Below the pieces are notes generated by a model that saw only the letters and a program-made list of their open reading frames with translations, made no database searches and had not been told where the DNA came from. From Anabaena azotica FACHB-119 (GTDB lineage Bacteria; Cyanobacteriota; Cyanobacteriia; Cyanobacteriales; Nostocaceae): a DNA stretch of 64,000 bases. The position numbers were made by a program, and so were the translations under genes. Within the stretch, counting starts at the first letter, position 1; each line of letters opens with the position of its first letter. The stretch covers positions 78,276-142,275 of the forward strand of contig NZ_JACJSG010000018.1 of assembly GCF_014697625.1 (NCBI RefSeq), given 5' to 3'. Below, piece by piece: positions 1 to 9,288 of the stretch.

Positions 1-412
1 CAGCGCCGTATCATTGTTTTGGCACTGCCCACCCTACGTATGTTTCAAAAATCAAGTAGGAATCCCATATCATTACTCCCGATTAACAATTCAAAATTCG
101 TCTTGGAAAGTTTCCTACGGCGGGAAACCCGCCTACAGAACTTTCCGCAAAATTCGCGCATTAAAGACATTTTGCCTACGGCACGCTACGCGAACAGTTG
201 GGGATTTAAACCCCAACTGAAAATGTGCTACGTACAGACGTAGGGGTCTTAAACCCTTTTATTTACGATAAATTCGGTTATGCGCTTATATCTTCCGGTT
301 TCTCACCGGAAGCTTTAAGCCTCACGGTTCGTAACATTTACCTGCCGCCTTAGCCGGAGATCGTTTAAGCTAGCTGAAAGATTATTTGAATTGTGGCTTA
401 AGAGGCGGTAGT
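1..412. other. Intergenic region upstream of the TPR gene
   Basis: I see no convincing gene here. The stretch holds the dispersed hairpin element (152-272) and a short hairpin TTCCGG...CCGGAA around 293-311. Short open frames near the left edge lie in repeat sequence and resemble no protein. The text TGCCCACCCTACG (26-38) recurs at 10550-10562, so it belongs to a dispersed intergenic repeat. Confidence 0.5.
152..272. repeat. Dispersed 121-bp hairpin element, copy 1
   Basis: This segment is nearly identical to 61333-61454, about 61 kb away. It contains a 9-bp stem (CAGTTGGGG at 195-203 with CCCCAACTG at 211-219) closed by the loop ATTTAAA, then a smaller stem (GTGC/GTAC, 225-235), then a GGG...CCC pair. 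Both stems differ from those of the other copy yet still pair. That suggests selection for a folded RNA or single-stranded DNA structure. It lies upstream of the TPR gene. Confidence 0.8.
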
Positions 413-1291
413 GTGCGTAAAGGCATTAGTTTAATTTCTCTTCTGGTTGTCTGTGGTTTGTGGAGTATGCCCAAAGCTGTTCACGCACAGGCATTGATAC
501 CTCATACACTGCAATTAGATGCAGCAAGATTAGAAAGGCAAGGGTTGGCTTTAGCTCAAGAGGCGGCTCAACTGGGACAATTTCAACAGTATGAGTTAGC
601 TTTGCCCAGAGCGAGGCTGGCTAGTCAGTTGGCTCCTCTTAATGATAAGGTATGGTTTCTTTTGGGTGGTTTGCAGCTGCAAGCTAAAAATTATGATGCG
701 GCGATCGCATCTCTCAATCGTGCCAAAACTATCAATCCCAAGAATGCGGATGTGCTGTTTGCTATAGGTTCGGCTAATTTTCAACAAAAAAAATATCAAG
801 CGGCCATTGAAAATTATCAAGCTGGTTTAAAGTTAAAACCCAATGAAGCAGACAGTTTATTCGATTTAGGCAATGCTTACTACATGGTAGGACGATTGTC
901 TGATGCGATCGCTCAATACGATAAAGCCGTAGCTCAAGATAAAAAATTCTGGCCTGCAATTAATAATATCGGCTTAATCAACTACGAACAGGGTAATGTG
1001 GACGCAGCGATTAAGCGATGGCAAGCTGCTGTGACAATTGATAAACAAGCCGCAGAACCATTATTAGCCCTAGCTGTGGCATTGTACACCAAAGGCGATC
1101 GCCAACAAGGTTTAACTTTAGGCGAAACCGCACTGCGAATTGATCCGCGTTACGCCGATGTAGATTTCCTCAAAGAAAATCTCTGGGGTTCTCGCTTACT
1201 GGCTGATACGCAAAAATTCCTAGAGTTACCACGCATTCAAGCCGCTTTAGAACAGCGACCAACCGCACCAGCTAGTAGACAGCAAAATTAG
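413..1291 (+). CDS. Exported tetratricopeptide-repeat (TPR) protein
   Basis: This is a 292-residue protein read from GTG 413. An upstream in-frame TTG at 386 exists, but GTG 413 sits just after a purine-rich AGAGGCGG stretch and directly begins a clean signal peptide: MRK, a hydrophobic core, then AVHAQA as a likely cleavage site. The mature part holds about five TPR units between residues 50 and 250, with typical A..Y..A and N..P spacing. TPRs mediate protein-protein contacts, so a periplasmic or thylakoid-lumen scaffold is likely. The partner cannot be named. The gene stands alone. Confidence 0.85.
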   Translation: MRKGISLISLLVVCGLWSMPKAVHAQALIPHTLQLDAARLERQGLALAQEAAQLGQFQQYELALPRARLASQLAPLNDKVWFLLGGLQLQAKNYDAAIASLNRAKTINPKNADVLFAIGSANFQQKKYQAAIENYQAGLKLKPNEADSLFDLGNAYYMVGRLSDAIAQYDKAVAQDKKFWPAINNIGLINYEQGNVDAAIKRWQAAVTIDKQAAEPLLALAVALYTKGDRQQGLTLGETALRIDPRYADVDFLKENLWGSRLLADTQKFLELPRIQAALEQRPTAPASRQQN

Positions 1292-1453
1292 GGGTGTAGG
1301 GGTATGAGGGTTTAGGGGTGTAGGGGTATGAGGGTTTAGGGGTGTAGGGAATCAATAGATTCCCTCACTGAAATTTGTTGAGTTTGCCAAATAATTCTTC
1401 CCCTTACACCCCTATACCCCTACCCCCTTACACCCTTACACCCTTACACCCCT
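1290..1453. repeat. GGGGTGTA-type low-complexity repeats in inverted arrangement
   Basis: Starting at the stop codon of the TPR gene, a 24-bp unit (AGGGGTGTAGGGG then TATGAGGGTTT) is repeated about two and a half times up to 1350. After about 50 bases of spacer, the complementary motif (CTTACACCCCTA and CCTTACA runs) follows at about 1399-1453. The two arms could fold into one long hairpin. The rest of the gap to 1677 contains only another dispersed repeat (1638-1655). Confidence 0.75.
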
Positions 1454-1637
1454 ATTTCTTCCTGACTACTTGCTTATTACTCATAATTCATAGTACGTTT
1501 ATACTAAACTATTGGGAAACTTCGCCCAATATTTTTTTGAGCGAAGAGTCCTAGAAAATGTGCTTTATAGCTGTAATCAAATAGATTAGGACATTTTGAA
1601 ACAGTAAATGTCAGCGAAAGTAATGTATTTACCTCCT

Positions 1638-1655
1638 GCCTCCAGCATAGCTGCC
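1638..1655 (-). repeat. 18-bp dispersed repeat, copy 1
   Basis: The sequence GCCTCCAGCATAGCTGCC occurs here and as its exact complement at 6416-6433, in both cases inside GGCAG/CTGCC-rich intergenic text. This is a small dispersed repeat of unknown role. Confidence 0.7.
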
Positions 1656-1677
1656 TCCTGCCTGCATACCTGCCTTA

Positions 1678-2079
1678 CTAGTTGTCACCGGGGAGGTGTG
1701 CCATAATTTGGTCAACAAACTGCTGATGATCTACAACAGGCTTAGAGATGTAGCCATCAGCACCGCTAAGTTTGAGAAAGTTTTCGCGATCGCCTTCCAT
1801 AGCGTGTGCTGTGACTAAAATTACTGGTAGGTGAGCAGTCTGTGGATCGGACTTTAACATTTGTGTAATTTTAATGCCATCCACAGATTGACCTTGATAA
1901 ACACTCCTAGATAAAGAAACATCCATTAAAATTAAGTCTGCTTCTTTGGATTGTGCAATTTTGATTACTTCTTCTACATTTTCAGTATGTTTTACCCCCA
2001 AGCCGCCGCGCTTGGTCAAAATCTTAGAAAATACACGAGCATTAATCAGATCGTCTTCGACAATCAAAACAGTTTTCAT
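1678..2079 (-). CDS. Single-domain response regulator (CheY-like)
   Basis: The protein has 133 residues from ATG 2079; a longer frame reaches 2127 but the receiver domain begins at once with MKTVLIVEDD. It is a stand-alone receiver domain. The acidic pair EDD is at residues 8-10, the phospho-acceptor Asp is in LILMDVSLS near residue 53, a Thr lies in VILVTAHA, and the Lys is in YISKPV. No output domain is present, so it should pass a phosphate signal within a multistep relay. An insertion in the loop after the Asp (SRSVYQGQSVDG) is typical of cyanobacterial Cph-associated receivers. The kinase partner is not adjacent. Confidence 0.9.
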   Translation of the reverse strand: MKTVLIVEDDLINARVFSKILTKRGGLGVKHTENVEEVIKIAQSKEADLILMDVSLSRSVYQGQSVDGIKITQMLKSDPQTAHLPVILVTAHAMEGDRENFLKLSGADGYISKPVVDHQQFVDQIMAHLPGDN

Positions 2080-2306
2080 GAGAATTTCATTTACAGAGGT
2101 GATAGGGATGACAACCCGAATAAACACAGTTGTCTAGCTTCTTTTTAGTATCAATATACTTTTCTGTCATCAAGGATAATACTACGGCTTTTTATCCTGT
2201 GATAATCAAGATTGTGTGATGAATCTCATTTCATCCGTTATGCTGTGTTTGCTGCCGTGTTTAGTGCTAGCGAAATTTATGTAGTTCAATCTCAGGGAAA
2301 TAACTC

Positions 2307-4808
2307 ATGGCAAAACAGTTAAACCTTCTCTCCACGGGACAGGTAATCACAACAGCCCTGCATACAGAGATGCAACGGTCTTATCTTGAATATGCCATGA
2401 GTGTGATTGTAGGCCGAGCCTTACCAGATGTTCGTGATGGCTTAAAGCCAGTGCATCGGCGGATTTTGTACGCCATGCACGAACTAGGTTTGACCCCCGA
2501 TAGACCATACCGCAAATGCGCCCGTGTGGTGGGGGATGTGCTGGGTAAATACCACCCTCATGGCGACCAATCTGTTTATGATGCTTTAGTGCGGCTGGTG
2601 CAAGATTTTTCCTGCCGTTACCCTCTCCTCGCCGGACATGGCAACTTTGGTAGTGTCGATAATGACCCACCAGCAGCGATGCGTTACACAGAAACGCGCC
2701 TAGCTTCCATCAGCCATGAGGGAATGCTGACAGAAATTGGCGAGGAAACAGTAGAATTTATTGGTAACTTTGATAACTCCCAACAAGAGCCGACGGTATT
2801 ACCTGCACAGTTACCATTTTTGCTGCTCAATGGTTGTGCGGGAATTGCTGTGGGGATGGCGACGAATATTCCCCCCCACAATTTAGGCGAAATTGTTGAT
2901 GGTTTGATTGCTTTAATCGACCAACCAGATTTAACTGATGACAAATTATTAGAGTTAATTCCGGGGCCAGATTTCCCTACAGGCGGGGAAATAGTTGGTG
3001 ACGGGGGGATAAGGGAAGCTTATATCACAGGTAAAGGTGGTATTGTCTTACGGGGTGTGGCGACAGTCGAAGAAATTCCTGGGGGTAAGGGAAGCAAACG
3101 CCGCACGGCAATTATTGTGACAGAATTACCTTATCAGGTGAATAAGGCGGGGTGGATTGAGAAAGTGGCGGAATTGGTGAATCAAGGACGCTTGCAAGGA
3201 ATTTCTGATTTGCGGGATGAAAGCGATCGCGAAGGGATGCGTGTAGTCATTGAACTCAAACGCGATACCAACGCCCAAGAAGTCCTTCAACATTTATATC
3301 ACCAAACGGCTTTACAAACTAACTTCGGGGCGATTCTTTTAGCTATCGTTGATGGACAACCGCGCCAGTTAAGCTTGCGGCAATTATTGCAGGAGTTTCT
3401 CAACTTCCGGGAACAGACACTCAACCGCCGCTACAGTTACGAGTTAGGGAAGGCGCAAACGAGATTACATACCGTTGAAGGCTTGCTGAAAGCTTTATCT
3501 AATTTGGATGAAGTCATCGAAATTTTACGCCGTTCCGCCGATGGGAGTACGGCGAAAGTCAGCTTGTGTAGCCGATTAGATTTGAGTGAAGACCAAGCGG
3601 ATGCTATTTTAGCAATGCCATTGCGTCGCCTCACCAGTTTAGAACAGGAGAACTTGCAGCGCGAATTTGGGCAACTGAGCGAACAGATAGCTTTGCTCAC
3701 CAAATTGTTAAGCGATCGCAAAGAGTTACTCAAGGCGCTGAAGAAAGATTTGCGATCGCTCAAAAAGAAATACGCCGACCCCCGCCGCACTAAACTAGGT
3801 GCTAGCCTTCCCGAAGAACTACCCAAAGGTAAAAACAAACAAAACGGTTCTACCACAGCCGATGAGGAAGGAGAAAATCAGCAACCCTTAGAACCAGCCG
3901 AAGAAGCAATTTTAGAAATTACCCATCGCGGATACTTACGCCGCATACAACCAGGGAAAAAATCTAAGGTGGAAAATGGGTTGTTAGAGAATGACTTCAT
4001 CATCCAAACCAACCTCACCGACACACACCAAGAGTTATTAGTATTAACCAACGGCGGTAAACTTTACCCTGTGAAAGTAGGAGACATCCCCCAAACGACC
4101 GGACGTTCTCCACGGGGTACACCATTGATTACCATGCTTACCAGCACAGCCCAAGGTCATCAAGAACCTGTAGTTAGCCGCTTTTTACTTCCGGAAAATT
4201 TCAACGCTCAACAATTAATTCTCCTCACTAAACAAGGCAGAATTAAGCGTCTAGGTTTGGAAGAATTGACTAACTTAACTCGTCGGGGAATTACAATTTT
4301 AAAACTCAAAGATGATGATGAATTACTATTAACTCAATTCACCAAACCAGGAGAGCAAATCACCTTAGCTAGTTCTGGGGGACGCTTGTTAAAATTCGCA
4401 GCCAATGATGAACAACTCCCAGTTATGGGTAGGACGGCTATGGGTTTACAAGCATTCCGACTGTTGAGAAATCAACAAATGGTTGGCTGTGTCAGTGCAA
4501 CGCAAGCAGAGTATTTATTGTTATTCACTGAACAAGGATACGCCAAACGCTTGCCAATCAACCAAATTAAGGCAGCAAATCGTGGTGATCTAGGCACACA
4601 AGCGATGAAATTTGACAATAAAACCGATGTTCTCGCTAGTATGGTAGGAGTGAACGCTGAGAGTGAAGCAGCAATCATTACGAACAAAGAGCGAGTATTG
4701 CGGATACCCACAGACTCAGTACCTATCTTACCTAGAGATGGTAAAGGCGAAAGCATCCTCCAACTCAACCGGGATGAAAAAGTGATTGCTGTTGTTGAGG
4801 TGAGGTAG
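2307..4808 (+). CDS. gyrA: Type IIA topoisomerase subunit A (GyrA/ParC-type paralogue)
   Basis: The 833-residue protein has the breakage-reunion domain (about 1-470) and a C-terminal beta-pinwheel. The DNA-linking tyrosine is Y127 in AAMRYTE. The start follows a CAGGGA-like site. In the quinolone-resistance region the sequence is HPHGDQSVYD, so the position of E. coli GyrA Ser83 is Gln88. I see no canonical GyrA box (QRRGGKG); the closest text is TRRGITI at 658-664. A Lys/Glu-rich linker lies at about 505-535. Both features fit a second paralogue, as found in many cyanobacteria, rather than the housekeeping gyrase subunit. No gyrB/parE is adjacent. Confidence 0.9.
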   Translation: MAKQLNLLSTGQVITTALHTEMQRSYLEYAMSVIVGRALPDVRDGLKPVHRRILYAMHELGLTPDRPYRKCARVVGDVLGKYHPHGDQSVYDALVRLVQDFSCRYPLLAGHGNFGSVDNDPPAAMRYTETRLASISHEGMLTEIGEETVEFIGNFDNSQQEPTVLPAQLPFLLLNGCAGIAVGMATNIPPHNLGEIVDGLIALIDQPDLTDDKLLELIPGPDFPTGGEIVGDGGIREAYITGKGGIVLRGVATVEEIPGGKGSKRRTAIIVTELPYQVNKAGWIEKVAELVNQGRLQGISDLRDESDREGMRVVIELKRDTNAQEVLQHLYHQTALQTNFGAILLAIVDGQPRQLSLRQLLQEFLNFREQTLNRRYSYELGKAQTRLHTVEGLLKALSNLDEVIEILRRSADGSTAKVSLCSRLDLSEDQADAILAMPLRRLTSLEQENLQREFGQLSEQIALLTKLLSDRKELLKALKKDLRSLKKKYADPRRTKLGASLPEELPKGKNKQNGSTTADEEGENQQPLEPAEEAILEITHRGYLRRIQPGKKSKVENGLLENDFIIQTNLTDTHQELLVLTNGGKLYPVKVGDIPQTTGRSPRGTPLITMLTSTAQGHQEPVVSRFLLPENFNAQQLILLTKQGRIKRLGLEELTNLTRRGITILKLKDDDELLLTQFTKPGEQITLASSGGRLLKFAANDEQLPVMGRTAMGLQAFRLLRNQQMVGCVSATQAEYLLLFTEQGYAKRLPINQIKAANRGDLGTQAMKFDNKTDVLASMVGVNAESEAAIITNKERVLRIPTDSVPILPRDGKGESILQLNRDEKVIAVVEVR

Positions 4809-4995
4809 AGCGAGGGACTGGGGATTAGGTACTGGGAACAGGCTTTGCCGTCATGTTCAAAACCCTTACACCCAGTCTCAACAGATCAGCTGATTGTGTT
4901 ATCTCTAATAAGAGATTAAAGCTGTACATTTAGCCGCGAAACTCTCAGGTATATTCTCTAGTCTCTAGCCTCTAGCCTCTTATAACTAAATTATT

Positions 4996-5748
4996 ATGGC
5001 AAACACTCTTTCTGTTACTGACTCTTTAGTTCCTAGTCCTGTACCAAAATCAGCAATTATTCGGCTAGAAAATATCTTTAAAATTTATGGTAGTGGCGAA
5101 ACCGAAGTTAAAGCTCTAAATGATGTGGATTTGGTAATTAATGAGGGTGAGTATTGCTCGATTATGGGGCCTTCTGGTTCTGGTAAATCTACAGCGATGA
5201 ATATTATCGGCTGTTTGGATCGACCAACGGGAGGACATTATTATTTGGATAATGTGGATGTGGCGCAAATGAATGATGTAGATTTGGCACATATCCGCAA
5301 CAGAAAATTGGGGTTTGTGTTTCAACAATTCCATCTTTTACCCCAACTGTCTGCTTTAGAAAATGTTATGTTACCGATGGTGTATGCTGATGTTAAGCCG
5401 AATGAAAGACGCGATCGCGCGACAGAAGCTTTGATACGTGTCGGCTTAGAAAAGCGCCTCAACAACAAACCCACTCAACTATCAGGTGGACAACAACAAA
5501 GAGTAGCGATCGCCCGCGCCATTGTCAATCGTCCTGTAGTCCTCCTCGCAGACGAACCTACAGGCGCACTTGATTCACGCACCACCCAAGAAGTACTAAA
5601 TATTTTTACTGAATTAAATGATGGGGGAATTACGGTAGTAATGGTAACACACGAACCAGAAGTTGCCCGGCAAACTAAGCGCATTGTCTGGTTTAAAGAT
5701 GGGGAAGTGGTTAACCCTCACCTGACTCCCGAAGAATTAACAGAATAA
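4996..5748 (+). CDS. ABC transporter ATP-binding protein (LolD/MacB/DevA type)
   Basis: This 250-residue ATPase has Walker A GPSGSGKST (about 58-66), a Q-loop in FVFQQFHLL, the signature LSGGQQQRVAIARA and Walker B VVLLADEPTGALDS, followed by the H-loop in VTHEP. The family (MacB, LolD, DevA) powers export or extraction of lipids, proteins or glycolipids together with a FtsX-like permease. No permease or membrane-fusion gene is adjacent, so the partner must be encoded elsewhere. An 18-residue N-terminal extension precedes the ATPase fold. Confidence 0.9.
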   Translation: MANTLSVTDSLVPSPVPKSAIIRLENIFKIYGSGETEVKALNDVDLVINEGEYCSIMGPSGSGKSTAMNIIGCLDRPTGGHYYLDNVDVAQMNDVDLAHIRNRKLGFVFQQFHLLPQLSALENVMLPMVYADVKPNERRDRATEALIRVGLEKRLNNKPTQLSGGQQQRVAIARAIVNRPVVLLADEPTGALDSRTTQEVLNIFTELNDGGITVVMVTHEPEVARQTKRIVWFKDGEVVNPHLTPEELTE

Positions 5749-5835
5749 TTCCTCATAGCCAAAGGCTAAACTAACGCCTCTGTTGGCGCAACATTATGTA
5801 GAAAACTTAGCCAATTGGCTTCCTCAACTCAAATG

Positions 5836-5887
5836 ATATAGGATCAATACTTGATTTTTGAACAAAAATCAAGTATTAGTCCTATAT
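5836..5887. repeat. 52-bp near-perfect palindrome
   Basis: Two 25-bp arms (5836-5860 and 5863-5887) pair with only two mismatches around a two-base loop. The inner 15 bp (AATACTTGATTTTTG and its complement) are perfect. It lies 87 bases after the ABC ATPase stop. It could act as a bidirectional transcription stop or be a small foldback mobile element; there is no clear T-tract. Confidence 0.75.
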
Positions 5888-6415
5888 TAAGCGTTAGTAA
5901 GAGTTCTGGAAAACTTTTCGATTTATAGCAGGGCACAGGTGACAGGTGATAGAGTTAAAAGCCTTTTGCTGTCTCAGTTTTTTCATTTCCTGATGTCCTA
6001 ACTGTCTTGGCTATTGCTATATTAATTTACAATTTTTCAGTATAAATACTGTATTCTAAAGATGTTTATGTCTATAACTTATTATCAGTGGTGAATGCGT
6101 AAAAAGTAGTAGCAAAAGCTAAAAAAAATTGTGAAAATTTTATGTTATTCAAGAGAATGGTAAAGTGATTGTGATTTTATAAAGACCTAGTTTTAGGAGT
6201 TGTTTGTATAAGTAATAATATCAATTTGCTTACTTCGATTTACCCGCATAAGGTGTAAAAAACGCGGGTTTCCACAATAATAAAATTAGTGTTGAGACGC
6301 TAAAATTAAAAACTGGGTACGATTTTCTACAAGATTATACCGCTATGCAAAGCATATTTGAGTTGAGAGTTAACAATTTATCAATATAGTTAACAGCCCT
6401 TCGGGCGAGGCAGAA

Positions 6416-6433
6416 GGCAGCTATGCTGGAGGC
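6416..6433 (+). repeat. 18-bp dispersed repeat, copy 2
   Basis: GGCAGCTATGCTGGAGGC is the exact complement of 1638-1655. The flanks on both sides are GGCAG/GAAGG rich. Function unknown. Confidence 0.7.
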
Positions 6434-6525
6434 AGAAGGAAAAATTTTGAATTAAGAATAAAGCCTTTTTGACTCGCCCATTTGGGTTTAAGTCAAGCGC
6501 CATAATCTCAGATTTGGAGGTCTAC

Positions 6526-6557
6526 GATTAGAGGAGGGTTTAAATCCCCCTCTAATC
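6526..6557. repeat. Hairpin with GATTTAAAC core, third family member
   Basis: GATTAGAGG at the left pairs with CCTCTAATC at the right, around a core which on the minus strand reads GGATTTAAACC. The same core forms the loop of the hairpins at 195-219 and 61376-61400, although the outer stems have unrelated sequences. One mismatch interrupts the stem. Confidence 0.6.
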
Positions 6558-6846
6558 GGCCTCAAGCCGGACTGCCTTTCAACTCCTGCCTCCTTTAACT
6601 CATTACTTGCAACCTCAATTTTTGTGGAAACTAGCCTTTAAAGCCTTGATTCCCTACGGCGGAATAGAGTTGTTTCACTATTTTACCGATCATCCTATGT
6701 GAGTGGGGAACGCCGACAGGGATTGCCAAATATAGCTCAAAGCCTGGAAAGGCATATCGGCTATTTTGGAAAACAAATTTTGCGTTAGTTCAACTTTCAA
6801 ACCTAAAACATCTACTCATTTCAAGCAATTAACAAGCAAGGAAATT

Positions 6847-9048
6847 ATGTCAGAAATTAGCACTGAAAATTCTTTAACTCACCTAAATCAGCAACCTCAA
6901 GATTTAGATATAGTAGAAATTCTGAAAGAGATATACGCTTTGGTGAAATTATATGAAAGAATAGGGGATGATTTTCAATACAAATACGATTACCAATATC
7001 TCAATCCTTTAGCAATCACCCATATACCTATACTCAAAATTAACAATCCATTTAAAAATACAGAAACTAGTATACCTCTTCTACCAAAACAAGAATATCC
7101 TAACCTAAAATGGTTAGTTGCCTTAGTAGTCCGCATAGTTGTTATTCTGTTCAACAAATCATTAAATACCGAACAGAATTTCTTGAAAAAAATGATTGGT
7201 ATTGCCTTAGATGCAATTGGTGACGAACTAAACAAATCACAGACTCAAGAAGAACTAGACGGTATTCTTTCAAAACTAAAATCAAGATTAGATGAAATTG
7301 ATAAATCTGAGAATATTGACGGAAAACTAGCCTATGCTAGAGCAACTCAACCACAGCCAGAAACTATTACTCACCCTGCAATCGAAGCAGAATTTCAAGA
7401 ACTTGACAAACAGATAGAACAATTCTTAGCGGCACATCTAGAAAAGCTTGTTAGCAATTTTGTAAAGATAGATGATTCACCAGCACCAAGAGAAAAGCTT
7501 CAGGATATAATTATATTTGTCGCTAAGTTAGCAGAACTAGCCAAGTATCTAAAACCCAGTCTCCAGCTTGGTACTGCTACTCCTACTGCCACTCCTGCTT
7601 CTAGCCTTGAGGATTACAACAATCAATTTCAAATTATAGACAAGCCGGATATTTCTTATCACTTTCAGGAAGATAAGTATTTTGCTTATATGCAGGTAGC
7701 TGGCCCCAACCCACTGGTGTTACAGAGGGTAACACAAATAGATGTGCGTTTACCAATTACTGAAGACAAATACTCCGAGGTTGCTAACTACTATGGGGTG
7801 TCAGATAATCTCAATCAAGCAATAGCAGAGGGTCGGATTTATCTAGCAGACTATACTGTGTTAGATACCATAGTCAATGGCAATTTCCCTGTAAAACAAA
7901 AGTATATTTCTGCGCCATTAGCCTTATTTGCAGTACCGCCGAGTAACTATAGCGATCGCTCTTTATTCCCAGTAGCAATTAGTTATCAGCAAACCTCGAT
8001 TAGTAATGATTGGATTGTCTTTACACCCTTAGTTAGTGATACTAACGCAGATACTTGGATGACTGCCAAGAATATAGTACAAATGGCAGATGGCAACTAT
8101 CACGAATTAATCAGTCACTTAGGACGGACTCACTTAGTGGTTGAGCCTTTTGTTGTCGCAACTAATCTATTACCCGACAACCATAGTTTAAAAAATCTTC
8201 TCAAGCCTCACCTTGAGGGTACGGTACTGATTAATTATGGCGCTCATGCCCTATTAGTTGCCCCAAAAAATGGTGTAGATGAGTTACTAGCAGGGAGTAT
8301 TGGCAGTGATCAAGCTTTAGCTGCTCATGGAACGCAAAGCTACCTATTTAATTTTAATGATATCGCCTTTCCTAATACTTTAAAAAATCGTGGTGTTGAT
8401 GATGCTAGTAAGTTACCTACTTACCCTTATAGAGATGACGGGTTACTCATTTGGCAGGCTATTGAAACTTGGGTAAGGGACTATTTTAATATCTACTACC
8501 CCAATAATTCATCAGTGCTTAACGATGAACATTTACAGACTTGGGCTTCTACATTGAGTTCTCAAGAAGGAGGGCGGTTACAAAATTTTGGTGACGATGG
8601 AAGCGGGCGTATTCAAACCTTAGATTATCTAGTGAAAGCTGTCTCAACAGTTATTTTTACAGCTAGCGCCCAACACGCGGCTGTGAATTTTCCCCAAAAA
8701 GAACTTATGATGTATGCACCAGCATTTCCTTTAGCCCGTTATGTCCCTGCACCGACAAATCCCCAGCAATCAGAGAATTTCTTTAAAGGGTTGCCACCGC
8801 TAGAGCAGTCACTGCGTCAGATCGGCTTACTTTATTTACTTGGCTCTATCTACTACACCAATTTAGGTAATTACTCTGCGTCAGCTTTCCCAGATCCAAA
8901 TGTAAAACCGGCTCTGGATAGATTCCAGACAAGCCTCAAATATATTGAGCAACAAATTCACCAAAGAAATAGTAACAGTAAAGGCGATCGCATAATACCT
9001 TACGAATTTTTGTTACCTACCAAGATTCCTCAAAGCATCAATATTTAA
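6847..9048 (+). CDS. Lipoxygenase
   Basis: This is a non-haem iron dioxygenase of polyunsaturated fatty acids. I start it at ATG 6847, five bases after AAGG, giving 733 residues; an upstream in-frame TTG (6766) lacks such a site. The catalytic half begins near residue 260. Iron ligands are visible: H424 and H429 in H-x4-H-x4-H, H610 and N614 in AQHAAVNF, and the C-terminal isoleucine I733. Residue 495 (HGTQS) aligns with the position of soybean A542, the Ala/Gly stereo-determining site, and is Gly, which predicts R-type hydroperoxide formation. The first ~250 residues look helical and contain no recognisable PLAT domain. A terminator-like hairpin follows. Confidence 0.93.
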   Translation: MSEISTENSLTHLNQQPQDLDIVEILKEIYALVKLYERIGDDFQYKYDYQYLNPLAITHIPILKINNPFKNTETSIPLLPKQEYPNLKWLVALVVRIVVILFNKSLNTEQNFLKKMIGIALDAIGDELNKSQTQEELDGILSKLKSRLDEIDKSENIDGKLAYARATQPQPETITHPAIEAEFQELDKQIEQFLAAHLEKLVSNFVKIDDSPAPREKLQDIIIFVAKLAELAKYLKPSLQLGTATPTATPASSLEDYNNQFQIIDKPDISYHFQEDKYFAYMQVAGPNPLVLQRVTQIDVRLPITEDKYSEVANYYGVSDNLNQAIAEGRIYLADYTVLDTIVNGNFPVKQKYISAPLALFAVPPSNYSDRSLFPVAISYQQTSISNDWIVFTPLVSDTNADTWMTAKNIVQMADGNYHELISHLGRTHLVVEPFVVATNLLPDNHSLKNLLKPHLEGTVLINYGAHALLVAPKNGVDELLAGSIGSDQALAAHGTQSYLFNFNDIAFPNTLKNRGVDDASKLPTYPYRDDGLLIWQAIETWVRDYFNIYYPNNSSVLNDEHLQTWASTLSSQEGGRLQNFGDDGSGRIQTLDYLVKAVSTVIFTASAQHAAVNFPQKELMMYAPAFPLARYVPAPTNPQQSENFFKGLPPLEQSLRQIGLLYLLGSIYYTNLGNYSASAFPDPNVKPALDRFQTSLKYIEQQIHQRNSNSKGDRIIPYEFLLPTKIPQSINI

Positions 9049-9120
9049 CTTGAGTTTGGGAGAACCTACAGAAGGTTCAGTCAATGAAGGTTGGTAGTGC
9101 TTCTTGCATCTGCCGTTACT

Positions 9121-9155
9121 GGGGTGCTTGTTTTTACAAGCATCCCTTGATTTTT
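9121..9155 (+). terminator. Rho-independent terminator after the lipoxygenase gene
   Basis: GGGGTGCTTG (9121-9130) pairs with CAAGCATCCC (9137-9146), with a single G-T wobble, around a six-base loop. The T-rich text TTGATTTTT follows. It is 73 bases after the lipoxygenase stop. A smaller hairpin GAACCT/AGGTTC lies before it at 9062-9078. Confidence 0.8.
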
Positions 9156-9288
9156 GCCTTACTGTCTCACTTTCGTCCTCAGCAAACCGGATTATCATAA
9201 ACGAAAAGTGCTGTATTCCTGGGAAAGCGTCAATAATAGAGATAGCGTAAATAAATGTAAACAATTCTCAGGCAGGGCAGAATCATTC

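Larger units (their letters stand above)
5749..6846. other. 1.1-kb intergenic region, no gene seen
   Basis: No supportable coding sequence is visible between the ABC ATPase and the lipoxygenase. The stretch contains three repeat structures: a near-perfect 52-bp palindrome (5836-5887), an 18-bp dispersed repeat (6416-6433) and a hairpin with the GATTTAAA core (6526-6557). The part from 6000 to 6350 is AT-rich and could hold the lipoxygenase promoter, but I cannot point to convincing boxes. Confidence 0.5.

Noticed and set aside
14..243. Two overlapping short frames at the left edge
   Set aside because: They lie over the dispersed hairpin element, lack ribosome sites and resemble no protein.
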